NCBI RefSeq assembly: GCF_002952775.1
Contig: NZ_CP025066.1
Coordinates: 2,666,001 to 2,730,000, forward strand
Source of the DNA: Halalkaliarchaeum desulfuricum
GTDB taxonomy: Archaea > Halobacteriota > Halobacteria > Halobacteriales > Haloferacaceae
Reading direction: 5' to 3'
Length of the DNA: 64,000 bases
The notes beneath the pieces are model-generated. The model did not search any database and was not told the origin of the DNA. It saw nothing but the letters and a program-made list of their open reading frames with translations. Position 1 is the stretch's first letter; every line of letters begins with the position of its first letter. The translations under genes were made by a program, and so were the position numbers. Positions 25,128-33,651 of this stretch are shown here, one piece after another.

Positions 25128-26366
25128 ATGACTTCGATCCGGGTATGGGCCGTGGCTGGTATCGCCGTGTTGGCAGTCGTCGGGATCGGGGTGATCGCGG
25201 CAGCCGACGGCGGAGCTGCCCAAGACGATGTCGTGGCGTTGACTGTCACCGTCGAGGACCGGGACGGCAACCCCGTCGGCGGTGCAGACCTTACAGCCAC
25301 CTGGGAGGACGGCGAGACGACCGCGACGACCGCGAGCAATGGACGGGCGTTCGTGGACGTTCAACGCGGGGCGGACGTCGAGATCGAGGTCGAACACGAC
25401 GAGTACGTCAGAAACACCCCGCTGCTCGTCGAGAACGCCACCGAACGGGACGTCACTGTCGACGTCGCCAGACAGGGTGGAATAGTCGTGACGACAACTC
25501 ACGACGGCACGCCCGTCGATAACGTCAGCGTCACTGTGCGCAAGGACCGCGTGCGGATCGTCGACGGCGAAACGACGGCCGCCGGCGAGTTCGATTCGGG
25601 AGTGATCGAACAGGGCGAGTACACAGTTTCGGTCGTGAAGCAGGGCTACTTCCAGCAGACGCACGAGATCACTGTCGACGGGGACGTGACCCACGAGTTC
25701 GAACTCCGGCGCGGATCGGTCCTGCTTTCGATCCAACTCGCCGACGACTACTACGAGGAGCCCCGACCCATCGAAGGAGCACAGATCGACGTCGAAGACA
25801 TCGGGACCGTAACGACGTTGAGTGACGGCGAGGCCACAGTCCGCGTTCCCGTCAACGCATGGCTTGCCGTCACTGCCGACAGGGAGGGATACAGTCCCAC
25901 CTCGCAGTCGGTCCGGATACGCGAAGTAAACCGGAACGTCACGATGATGACAAACCGCGAACCAACGCTCACGGTGGAGCCGAGCAACGAGCGGATCGTC
26001 TCCGGCGAGCGTCTGACCGTCACTGTCCTCGACGAGTACGAAGATCCTGCCGAGGGTGCGACGATCCGCGTCGACGGTCAAGACGTCGGCGAAACCGTTG
26101 ACGACGGCACCGCCACGTTCAGGCTTGAGGGACCGAGCCAGCGCGAGATCGTCGCCGTCCGTGACGGAATCGAGTCCGAACCGGTGACGGTCCGGGTTGT
26201 CGCCGATGAAACCCCGACGCCGACGCCTACCGCGACTCCGACGCCCACCGAGACGCCGACGCCCGAACCGACCCCCACCGAAGCCGAAGGCGCCGGGTTC
26301 GGTGTCGCCATCGGGATCGCTGCTCTCGTCGCCAGCCTGCTCGTGTTGCGTCGGTTCGACGACTGA
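25128..26366 (+). CDS. Secreted surface protein with Ig-like/carboxypeptidase-regulatory repeats and C-terminal anchor
   Basis: A 412-residue exported protein. It has an N-terminal signal (MTSIRVWAVAGIAVLAVVGIGVIA) and several beta-sandwich repeats (TVEDRDGNPVGGADLTATW, TTHDGTPVDNVSVTVRK, GAQIDVEDIGTV, VLDEYEDPAEGATIRV). A Thr-Pro rich stalk (TPTPTATPTPTETPTPEPTPTE) precedes a C-terminal tripartite tail AGFGVAIGIAALVASLLVLRRFDD resembling PGF-CTERM sorting signals (archaeosortase substrates), although the canonical PGF triplet is AGF here. It is likely a surface glycoprotein or adhesion component. The ATG at 25128 follows the TATA-like TCTATTTAG by about 28 nt. Confidence 0.8.
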   Translation: MTSIRVWAVAGIAVLAVVGIGVIAAADGGAAQDDVVALTVTVEDRDGNPVGGADLTATWEDGETTATTASNGRAFVDVQRGADVEIEVEHDEYVRNTPLLVENATERDVTVDVARQGGIVVTTTHDGTPVDNVSVTVRKDRVRIVDGETTAAGEFDSGVIEQGEYTVSVVKQGYFQQTHEITVDGDVTHEFELRRGSVLLSIQLADDYYEEPRPIEGAQIDVEDIGTVTTLSDGEATVRVPVNAWLAVTADREGYSPTSQSVRIREVNRNVTMMTNREPTLTVEPSNERIVSGERLTVTVLDEYEDPAEGATIRVDGQDVGETVDDGTATFRLEGPSQREIVAVRDGIESEPVTVRVVADETPTPTPTATPTPTETPTPEPTPTEAEGAGFGVAIGIAALVASLLVLRRFDD

Positions 26367-26530
26367 TTCGGAGCAAGCGAGTTCGGTTGCTGGCTTTTGT
26401 GTGGTGATTTTTATCGTCGTCGTAGCCGTCGGTTTGCTCGACACACATATCCCACATTAAATGATTATAAAATCCCTCATTTTACAGATAAGGAACAATA
26501 ATCCGGGACGGCGAACCGTTATACGGAACC

Positions 26531-28420
26531 ATGCCACAGGGAGGATACGCCGAAAAGCTGGTCGAGGTGAACCTGACCACAGGGGAGATCACGGAACTAC
26601 CGTTTCCCGACGACGACGTGCTGAAAGAGTACGTCGGCTGTTCCGGGCTGGGTCTCCACCTGTTGTACGATCGGATCGAGCCGGGGATCGATCCGCTGGA
26701 CCCGGAGAACCCGATGGTGTTGACGACCGGACCGCTCACCGGGCTCCCGATGGTCCCGGCGGCGACGAACGCGACGATCACGACGCTGAACGGCGACACC
26801 GGATTCACGGCGGGGCGGTCACACTCGCACGGCTGGTTCGGGCCGCGGCTGAAGCGCGCCGGCTACGACGGAATCGTCATAACCGGCAGTGCAGAGGAGT
26901 GGACGTCGCTCGTGATCGAAAACGGGGACATCCAGCTCCGGGACGCGAGAGATCTCGTCGGCGCCGACACCCACGAGACCGAAGACCTGCTCAAGGAGGA
27001 GTTGGGCTACACCACGGAGCTGCCCGGCGAGATGAGTGTGGCCGCGATCGGGCCAGCAGGCGAGAACCTGTGTGACGGGTCGCTCATCGAGAACGACAAG
27101 AACCACTCGTTTTCTCACTCCGGCGTCGGCCAGATCATGGGTTCGAAGAAACTGAAGGCGATCGGAGTGCGGGGGACCGGCGAGGTTCCGATTCACGACG
27201 AAGACCGGCTCCGTGAGGTCACAGAGCAGTGGCACGAGAACCTCGAGGAGAGCACGGTCTATCAGGGGCTGGCGGATGCCGGTATTCCCTCCGGCGAATA
27301 CGAATACCCCAAGGAAACGTCGATGACGGTCGCGAAGAACATGCTCGAGGTGCCGGGTCCCGATCACGAGTGGGGACAAGGGATGTCCGATCACGACATC
27401 GATCCGCGCCCGTGTTTCGGCTGTCCGGTCGGCTGTTCGTACGACTTCGAGTACGTCGAGGGTCCCAACGAGGGGTACGTTGCGACGCCCGCCGGGGGCG
27501 GCGAGAACCTCGAGGGGTCGGCTTCGATCGTCGGCGTCTACGACACCGACTGGGTCCACTACCTCACGGATCAGTGCGACAGGCTCGGATTCGAGTCCAG
27601 CGGCATCGGGGCGTCGATGGCTGTCCTCATCGAGGCGTATCAGGAAGGGTTGATCGACGAGGAGGACACCGATGGGATCGAGCTCGAGTGGGGCGACCCC
27701 GAACTGGTCGAACGCCTCCTCGAGATGGCGGCCCACCGCGAGGGAACGCTCGGTGAAGTTCTCGCCGAGGGCCCCGGCTACGCCGCCGACTGGGCCGGCG
27801 GGGACGCCCACGACCGGGCTATCCACGTCAAAGACTCCGGGATGAACCTCCACGACTGGCGGGCCACCTGGGGGATCATGCTCGGGCAGATCGTCGGCCC
27901 GAGCGCGAGCTGGCCCGCGCCCGGGGCCGACGCGTGGGGTATCCCCCACGACGCCGGCTACGAGGAGTTCCAGGACCCCTTCGACTGGAAGGAAAAGCCG
28001 AAGGACGTCGTCAACACCTGGCCCGTGAAGTACTGGGACGACGCCAACGGCACCTGCTGGTTCGGGACCTGGGGCGTTCCGGATCAGGTCGAACTCTCCG
28101 CGCAGGCGGTTTCAGCGGCGACCGGGTGGGAGTTCACCCGGGAGGACGCTCTCGAGGTTGGGGAGCGGTTGGTCCACTTCGAGCGGGGGTTCGGGGCCCG
28201 TTTCGGCCACACCGCCGAGGACGACCTCGACGTTCCCGACCGCATCGTCGAGGAACCGCCCGAGGGCCTCGGTGCCGGAAAGGAGATGAAAAAGCATCTC
28301 GAGTGGATGGTTCGGGAGGTCTACCGGCTCAACGACTGGGACGAAAAGACCGGAAAGCCGCAGCGCTCCACCCTCGAGGAGGTCGGGCTGGAGAAGGTCG
28401 CAGACGACATCTGGGCGTAG
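26531..28420 (+). CDS. aor: Aldehyde:ferredoxin oxidoreductase (tungsten-type)
   Basis: A 629-residue AOR-family enzyme oxidising aldehydes to carboxylic acids with ferredoxin as acceptor; cofactor W (or Mo) bis-pterin plus one [4Fe-4S]. The cluster ligands are C295, C298 and C302 (CFGCPVGC) and C509 (NGTCWFG). The N-terminal AOR domain shows VGCSGLGLHLLYD and TGPLTGLPMVPA. Length and ligand spacing match the family, so it should be functional. It is cytoplasmic. TATA-like ATTATAAAATCC lies about 60 nt upstream, leaving a short leader that ends in the dyad CCGTTATACGG. No dedicated pterin gene is adjacent. Confidence 0.93.
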   Translation: MPQGGYAEKLVEVNLTTGEITELPFPDDDVLKEYVGCSGLGLHLLYDRIEPGIDPLDPENPMVLTTGPLTGLPMVPAATNATITTLNGDTGFTAGRSHSHGWFGPRLKRAGYDGIVITGSAEEWTSLVIENGDIQLRDARDLVGADTHETEDLLKEELGYTTELPGEMSVAAIGPAGENLCDGSLIENDKNHSFSHSGVGQIMGSKKLKAIGVRGTGEVPIHDEDRLREVTEQWHENLEESTVYQGLADAGIPSGEYEYPKETSMTVAKNMLEVPGPDHEWGQGMSDHDIDPRPCFGCPVGCSYDFEYVEGPNEGYVATPAGGGENLEGSASIVGVYDTDWVHYLTDQCDRLGFESSGIGASMAVLIEAYQEGLIDEEDTDGIELEWGDPELVERLLEMAAHREGTLGEVLAEGPGYAADWAGGDAHDRAIHVKDSGMNLHDWRATWGIMLGQIVGPSASWPAPGADAWGIPHDAGYEEFQDPFDWKEKPKDVVNTWPVKYWDDANGTCWFGTWGVPDQVELSAQAVSAATGWEFTREDALEVGERLVHFERGFGARFGHTAEDDLDVPDRIVEEPPEGLGAGKEMKKHLEWMVREVYRLNDWDEKTGKPQRSTLEEVGLEKVADDIWA

Positions 28421-28671
28421 GGACGTCGTGACCCCGCAGTCGGCGGGGTCGTCTCGAACGATCAGGTAGCTCTCGGCCGGATACGATCCGGGTATCGACT
28501 TGGCTCGTTCGGTCCGGTGAGCGTTCCACGGAAATTTTGACGAGAAAACGCTACCGACGGAGCTTTGAGGGGCCCGAGCTTGCAGACCGGATCCCAGCCG
28601 AGAACCTGTTTCGACCCGGTCAGAAGAGTTATCCTCCCGAGGACACGGTCATAAAAGTAGAGAACAGATCT

Positions 28672-30780
28672 GTGATCGACAACAACACCGAGTTCGATCG
28701 ACGGACGGTTCTCGGCGTCCTGGCCGGGGTGGGGAACGCCGCACTCGCCGGCTGTTCCGGGTTCCAGTCCGAGCCGGACGCCGAAACTACCCAGATCGAC
28801 GAGGATACTGCCCGGGAGTTGGCAGACAGCTTCGCGCCGTCGCTGTACTTCGACGAGTACGAGGAGTGGTACCCGACGGATCCGCGACAGTACACCAGCG
28901 AGCGCGACGGGGACACCGTCGTCCACGGATTCGACGCGGTCGAGGGGTATCACAGCGACTTCGACAGCGAGAGGGAGCCGCCGGAACCGACGGGCTTCTA
29001 CCACGTCGTCGGCTACGAAGACTCGTCGCTCGTCGCCATCCAGTACTGGTTTTACTACGTATTCGACCAGTTCTCCTGTAACTTCCACTGGCACGACTGG
29101 GAAGTGTTGCACGTCTTCGTCGACACGGAGACTGGGGAGCCGCAACTCTACGTCGCAAGCTCTCACTCTCGGGACGTGCCCAACAACGAGTTTCTGGACC
29201 CCGACCCTGACGACGTACCACGGGTGCTGCCGGAGCTGGGTTCGCACTCGTCGACGCTCTCGGTCAACGAGGTTGCCGACAGGTTCCAGCGGTTCGGCGG
29301 CGACGACCTGATCCCGGACGTGACGAACGAGGCGATCGATGGGATCAAAGATCTCGTCGACATCCCGCTCGCCTACGGCCTGCCCAGGGACGAGGGTGCG
29401 CGCTTGCCGATGGTGATTCCCGAGCTCGATGGGATACCACTGTACGAGCACGACGCAGTGCCGTCGTTCACCCGCGAGTCGCTCATCGACGAGAAGCTGA
29501 CGATCCGCTCGCTCGCCGAACTGGAGTCGCCGCCGACCGATATGCCCCTTCGAGAGACGGGACTGGTGTTCGAACACGCCGAACGGGACGGAGACGGTGA
29601 CGGTGACGTCGAGTATGCGCTGCGTCCGACCACCGAGATCGAACACATCAGCGAGTTCACCGGCCCGCAGTTGAGCTTCGAGTTCCCGGTTCCGGAGATC
29701 GTTGAGGATGCGTTTTCACATCACATCTCGACGACGGGCACTCCCTGGGACCAGCCGAGATACGGCAATCCCGCGGCGGACATCACTGCCTCGACACACC
29801 GGGAGGCGCTGGCGAACCGGTATGAAGCGATCGGTGATCCAGGAGTCACCGACGCACTCATCGCACGGGTGACCGATACGACCACGAGCGAAGACGCCCC
29901 GGACGACGAGGGGCTGACGACCGTCGAGATGACCCAGGAGTCAGTCGCGCTGCTCGAAAGCGAGCCCCGGATGCGACCGACGTTTGCCGGTGTGGCGATG
30001 TTCGGAGACGTTGAACCGGGGGAACACCGGTTGACCGTCAACTCGGCCGGCAGCGCACCACACAGCGAGCATCTCGAGGTCACCGAAGACGGCCGCAACG
30101 ACGGCGGCAACGGTGACGACGGCGACGCCGACGGTCACTTCAGGCGGGCGGGCGTCGACGGCGAAGTACCAGTGGTTGCCCGCGACAAGGCCAGACGACT
30201 GGAACTCTCCGACGAGGAGGCCGACGCGGAGGTCGTTCGTACCGCCATCGAGGACGACTTCGCCGGCCGCATCTACGAGTCTGCGGTCGAGGGGCACGAC
30301 ACCGTCTTCGTTCACGAAGGGGGCGCGTACACGACGGAGGTCCGCGACCGTGACGACGAGGTCGGCGCATTCCGGGTCAACCCGGATCCCGGATCGAACG
30401 GGGAGATCCGGATCGACCGACCGGAAACCGGGAAGGCATCGCTCGCGGCGTATCTTGCGGACGTTGCCGAGGAAACACGGGCCTCGGTTGCAGCTGTCGA
30501 GGGAGATGCCGACGGTGCGGAGAACGCTGTTCGGGGTCTCGAACGGGCGCTGGCAGCTGTCGTGGAGGCAGCAGAGATGGCGACGGAACGGGCTCGAGAC
30601 GGAGACCGGGGCGGTGCCGACCAGCAACTCGAGGCGGTTAGAAAGCGACTCGAGACCGTTGCGGATCGGCTCGCCGATGCGAGCGAGGATCTGCCACCCG
30701 AGCTCTCGAACGCGGCGGAAAACCGGCTCGAACAGGCCGACCGTCGCGTCGATCAGGCTCGAACAGCCGAAAAACTTTGA
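28672..30780 (+). CDS. Tat-exported lipoprotein with Vps62/NPP1-like HDWE motif
   Basis: A 702-residue predicted lipoprotein. The GTG at 28672 yields MIDNNTEFDRRTVLGVLAGVG with a Tat motif (R10 R11) and lipobox LAGC (C28); a TTG 135 nt upstream in frame is less credible. Residues about 50-180 contain an aromatic segment QYWFYYVFD followed by HWHDWEVLHVFVD (H141, D142, W143, E144) and YVASSHS. This recalls the metal-binding HDWE signature of NPP1/necrosis-inducing and Vps62-type proteins. The C-terminal 120 residues are charged and helical (ERALAAVVEAAEMATERARD...LERLEQADRRVDQ-like), probably a coiled coil. Function is unknown; a cell-surface or membrane-lipid role is inferred. Confidence 0.6.
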   Translation: MIDNNTEFDRRTVLGVLAGVGNAALAGCSGFQSEPDAETTQIDEDTARELADSFAPSLYFDEYEEWYPTDPRQYTSERDGDTVVHGFDAVEGYHSDFDSEREPPEPTGFYHVVGYEDSSLVAIQYWFYYVFDQFSCNFHWHDWEVLHVFVDTETGEPQLYVASSHSRDVPNNEFLDPDPDDVPRVLPELGSHSSTLSVNEVADRFQRFGGDDLIPDVTNEAIDGIKDLVDIPLAYGLPRDEGARLPMVIPELDGIPLYEHDAVPSFTRESLIDEKLTIRSLAELESPPTDMPLRETGLVFEHAERDGDGDGDVEYALRPTTEIEHISEFTGPQLSFEFPVPEIVEDAFSHHISTTGTPWDQPRYGNPAADITASTHREALANRYEAIGDPGVTDALIARVTDTTTSEDAPDDEGLTTVEMTQESVALLESEPRMRPTFAGVAMFGDVEPGEHRLTVNSAGSAPHSEHLEVTEDGRNDGGNGDDGDADGHFRRAGVDGEVPVVARDKARRLELSDEEADAEVVRTAIEDDFAGRIYESAVEGHDTVFVHEGGAYTTEVRDRDDEVGAFRVNPDPGSNGEIRIDRPETGKASLAAYLADVAEETRASVAAVEGDADGAENAVRGLERALAAVVEAAEMATERARDGDRGGADQQLEAVRKRLETVADRLADASEDLPPELSNAAENRLEQADRRVDQARTAEKL

Positions 30781-30854
30781 TCCCGTCGCTGTACGGTTAA
30801 TCCGTTAGGGAGAAGGCTCGCGGCTTCGCCGCTCGCGTGATCGAGGCTCTCACT

Positions 30855-30892
30855 TCGTTCGAGCCTCGCAGTCCGCCCTCCCCGATTTGAAC
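30855..30892. repeat. Duplicated 3' end of tRNA-Tyr (possible attachment-site remnant)
   Basis: Bases 30872-30892 repeat exactly the 3' end of the tRNA-Tyr gene (30985-31005): the discriminator base, the 3' strand of the acceptor stem and the adjoining T-arm sequence, in the same orientation, 113 bp apart. An inverted repeat GAGGCTC...GAGCCTC lies immediately alongside. Direct duplication of a tRNA 3' end is the mark left by tyrosine-recombinase integration, but no integrase is present. Confidence 0.7.
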
Positions 30893-30984
30893 TCGCCGAG
30901 ACGGTCCTGCTCGCCTCACTCCGTTCGGCTGCGCGGGCTGCGACTCGTCTGCTCAAATCGCATCGGTCGGATTTTCGGAAAAAA

Positions 30985-31058
30985 TCCGCCCTCCCCGATT
31001 TGAACGGGGGGCAAGCCGATCTACAGTCGGCTGCTCTACCAGGCTGAGCTAAGGGCGG
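30985..31058 (-). tRNA. tRNA-Tyr (anticodon GUA)
   Basis: On the minus strand a complete 74-nt cloverleaf can be drawn. The acceptor stem is CCGCCCT/AGGGCGG with discriminator A. It has a D arm (TAGCTCAGCCTGGTAGAGCA), an anticodon stem GCCGA/TCGGC with loop CTGTAGA (anticodon GTA, genomic 31022-31024) and a T arm with GTTCAAATC. No intron is present and CCA is not encoded. A TATA-like element on the minus strand about 30 nt upstream fits archaeal tRNA promoters. Confidence 0.95.
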
Positions 31059-31206
31059 TCACTGTATCGTAGGCACGTCTCACAATTTAAGGGTTCTCAT
31101 TCTCGGCGTCCGAACGACTGTCGGGTCCCGTTTCTCCCGGCGTTCGACATCCGTCACAGGCTCGAACGGTTTTATACGTCGGCTCCGAAAGTCGCAGGTA
31201 ACGCGC

Positions 31207-31986
31207 ATGGCGAACGAAGACGACGGCCGACAGGCGACGTTCGGCTCGGATGGAAGCCTCGAGACCGAAACGCCTCCGGAAGCCACTGGAACGAACGACT
31301 TCGGCGAAGAGAAATCCCCCGACGAAACCGACGGCGGCTACAACCGGTACGCCGTCTCGAGCCTGCTTCAAAAGGCGGTCAGGAGGTCAGACGAGGAGGT
31401 CGCCGCCTGGGCGGCCTGGGAACTCGCCCGCTCGGGGTACGCCTGGAACCTCTGGGACCGGCTCAACCTCTATGTCGTCGAGGACCTCCGGGCCGGCAAC
31501 GAGATCGCCTTGCTGATCGAGCGGTACGAACAGCTCGCAACCGAGCGGTGGGAACCAGACGAGTGGCGGGGCCGGCTGTGTGCGGTCCACGCCGCGCTCG
31601 CGGCCGCCCGTGCGCCCTCGACTCGCGAGAGTTCGAACGCCGACGAGTACTTCCGACGGGTGGCCGACGTCCGGGCGGAGGCCCGGGAGAACGACGAAGC
31701 GCCCGCACACGACTTCCCAGTCGGCGATCTCGAACCCGGGGGCGAGTACGACGTCGCCTTCGATATGCACACCGGCGAAGGAAGCCGTCTCGGGCGGGGG
31801 ACTCGCTTTTTCAAGACCCGGGGGGCGCGTGTCGGCCCGGAGGGCGAAAGCGACCTCAGCGCTCGCTGGCAGCGGCTCGCGATGGTTCTGGACCCCGAAC
31901 GCGACTACTCCGAGGCAGAACTCGATCACGCGGTCGAACCGGTCCATCCGGCCGATCGCTGGGACGAACCCGACGAACTCGATTGA
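31207..31986 (+). CDS. Stand-alone RarA/MgsA C-terminal-domain-like protein
   Basis: A 259-residue cytoplasmic protein with an acidic disordered N-terminus (about 40 residues). It is followed by YAVSSLLQKAVRRSDEEVAAWAAWELARSG and LWDRLNLYVVEDLRAGNEI. These match the pattern of the RarA/MgsA/WRNIP1 C-terminal domain (S-A-x-x-K-S-x-R-G-S-D-x-x-A, then R-R-L-x-x-x-A-S-E-D). Later PAHDFPVG...GEYDVAFDMHTG recalls the P-x-H and Y-x-x-x-H-D segments of that domain. The AAA+ ATPase half, with Walker motifs, is absent. A role in replication-fork maintenance or in binding another ATPase is only inferred. It ends 4 bp from leuB (convergent). Confidence 0.55.
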   Translation: MANEDDGRQATFGSDGSLETETPPEATGTNDFGEEKSPDETDGGYNRYAVSSLLQKAVRRSDEEVAAWAAWELARSGYAWNLWDRLNLYVVEDLRAGNEIALLIERYEQLATERWEPDEWRGRLCAVHAALAAARAPSTRESSNADEYFRRVADVRAEARENDEAPAHDFPVGDLEPGGEYDVAFDMHTGEGSRLGRGTRFFKTRGARVGPEGESDLSARWQRLAMVLDPERDYSEAELDHAVEPVHPADRWDEPDELD

Positions 31987-31990
31987 CTGC

Positions 31991-32965
31991 CTACGAAAGG
32001 CGATCGATCACGGCGTGTGTCACCTCGGCGGTCGACGCTGACCCGCCGAGATCCGGGGTGTGAGGTCCGTCCGACAGCACGCCTTCGACTGCCGTTTCGA
32101 CGGCTTCAGCTTCGGACTCGTGACCCAGGAACTCCAGCATCATCGCCGCCGACAGCAGCGCGGCGGTCGGATTCGCGACACCCTGGCCCGCAATATCGGG
32201 AGCAGTACCGTGAACGGGCTCGAAGACGCCGCGTTCGGGGCCGACGTTCGCCGACGGCAACAGGCCGAGCCCGCCGACGAGCCCGGCCGCCAGGTCCGAA
32301 AGCACGTCGCCCGCGAGGTTCGGACAGACGACGACATCGAACTGAGACGGATCGAGACACACGTGCGTCGCGAAGGCGTCCATCAGCACGGTGTCGGCGG
32401 GCACATCATGCTCGTCGGCCACCTCAAGCACCGTATCGCGGAACAACCCGTCCGTTTCGCGCATCACGTTTGCCTTGTGCGCGACCGTGAATCCCTCCTC
32501 GGCGGCGTACTCGCAGGCGTATTCTGCCAGCCGTTGCGAGGCGTTCTTCGTCACCACTCGAGTGAGCGTCGAGACGTCGTCGGTCAACCGCGCCTCGTGG
32601 CCGGCGTAGACGCCCTCGGTGTTCTCCCGGAGGAACACGAGGTCCGTCTCCGGGCGCAACGCGTCGACCCCGGGATACGCCCTGGCGGGCCGGACGTTCA
32701 CGAACGAATCGACCGCCCGCCGGAGCGGAAGGATGACGTCCGCCGCGGTCTCGCCCGCCGCCCCGAACAGCGTCGCGTCAGCGCTTGCGACCGCCTCGCG
32801 GGTTTCCTTCGGCAGCGCCTCGCCGGTCGCTTCCTTCACAGCGTCGCCGGCGTCGACCTCCCGGAACGCGAACTCGATGTCGAGCGCCTCCAGGACGTCG
32901 ATCGCGGCGGGCACCACTTCCTGCCCGATCCCGTCGCCCGGAACAACGACGATCTCGTCGGTCAC
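31991..32965 (-). CDS. leuB: 3-isopropylmalate dehydrogenase
   Basis: A 324-residue beta-decarboxylating dehydrogenase converting 3-isopropylmalate to 2-oxoisocaproate with NAD. Key motifs are [23 protein letters not shown] (substrate arginine and phosphate region), [12 protein letters not shown] (catalytic Lys), [29 protein letters not shown] (metal Asps) and [18 protein letters not shown] (NAD site). The start is a GTG at 32963-32965 that overlaps leuD by 4 nt. It is the last gene of the ilvBNC-orf-leuCDB operon. Confidence 0.95.
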   Translation of the reverse strand: MTDEIVVVPGDGIGQEVVPAAIDVLEALDIEFAFREVDAGDAVKEATGEALPKETREAVASADATLFGAAGETAADVILPLRRAVDSFVNVRPARAYPGVDALRPETDLVFLRENTEGVYAGHEARLTDDVSTLTRVVTKNASQRLAEYACEYAAEEGFTVAHKANVMRETDGLFRDTVLEVADEHDVPADTVLMDAFATHVCLDPSQFDVVVCPNLAGDVLSDLAAGLVGGLGLLPSANVGPERGVFEPVHGTAPDIAGQGVANPTAALLSAAMMLEFLGHESEAEAVETAVEGVLSDGPHTPDLGGSASTAEVTHAVIDRLS

Positions 32966-33651
32966 GCCTCGTCCCCCGCATCGTCCCCCGAACCGCGCTC
33001 GCCCGGTACGTGCTCGTCGGGAACGTACGGCAGCGATCGGGCGACCTCCTCGACGGCCTCGCGGTTCGCCGCCATCAGCGCGGTGGTGTCCCACACGCCC
33101 TCGACGAGCGCCTTCCGCTGGGCCTCGTTCACATCGGCGTCCACGACCCGATCCGCATACCGGATCTCCTCGTTCTCGACGTCGATTTCGATCTCGGCGT
33201 CGGGGTGCTCCTCCACGTGCGACTGCAGCCGCCCGATCTCCTCGGCGCTCGCGGTCACGGTCGGAATCCCGAGCGCGAGGCAGTTGCCCGCGAAAATCTC
33301 CGCGAACGACTCCCCGACGACCGCGTCGATCCCCCACCGCATCAGCGCCTGCGGAGCGTGTTCCCGGGAGGAACCGCAGCCGAAGTTGGCGTTTACCACG
33401 AGCACGTTCGCGTCGCGGTAGCGGTCGTCGTTGAACGGGTGATCCTTTTCGTTGTCCTCGTCGTCGAACCGCTGGTCGAAGAAGGAAAACTGGCCCAGCC
33501 CGTCGAAGGTGACGACCTTCATGAACCGGGCGGGAATGATCTGGTCGGTGTCGATGTCGTTGCCACGGACCGGAACGCCGGTGCCCGACACGTCCGTCAC
33601 CTTCTCTGCGGGAGCCTCGCCGTCGGCGAACTCCTCGTGATCGACGCTCAT
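32962..33651 (-). CDS. leuD: 3-isopropylmalate dehydratase small subunit
   Basis: A 229-residue aconitase-swivel subunit that pairs with LeuC to isomerise 2- to 3-isopropylmalate. The substrate-recognition loop [13 protein letters not shown] and the motif [15 protein letters not shown] are both present, as is [12 protein letters not shown]. The ATG at 33649-33651 overlaps leuC by 4 nt. An acidic N-terminal extension of about 20 residues precedes the domain. Confidence 0.95.
   Translation of the reverse strand: MSVDHEEFADGEAPAEKVTDVSGTGVPVRGNDIDTDQIIPARFMKVVTFDGLGQFSFFDQRFDDEDNEKDHPFNDDRYRDANVLVVNANFGCGSSREHAPQALMRWGIDAVVGESFAEIFAGNCLALGIPTVTASAEEIGRLQSHVEEHPDAEIEIDVENEEIRYADRVVDADVNEAQRKALVEGVWDTTALMAANREAVEEVARSLPYVPDEHVPGERGSGDDAGDEA

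Larger units (their letters stand above)
30781..31206. other. Intergenic region with inverted repeats, tRNA-Tyr and its 3' duplication
   Basis: Apart from the tRNA, this 426-bp stretch has no protein gene. It holds a small palindrome-rich patch: GCGGCTTCGCCGC, then GAGGCTC with GAGCCTC at about 30843-30867, then the 21-bp tRNA-end copy. The minus-strand tRNA promoter (CCTTAAATTG, about 31083-31092) and the plus-strand promoter GTTTTATACG (about 31166-31175) for the gene at 31207 lie on the right. Confidence 0.6.

Noticed and set aside
28462-29646. Antisense ORF over the Tat lipoprotein
   Set aside because: Shadow of a GC-rich gene; no motifs and incompatible with the Tat/lipobox signal on the other strand.
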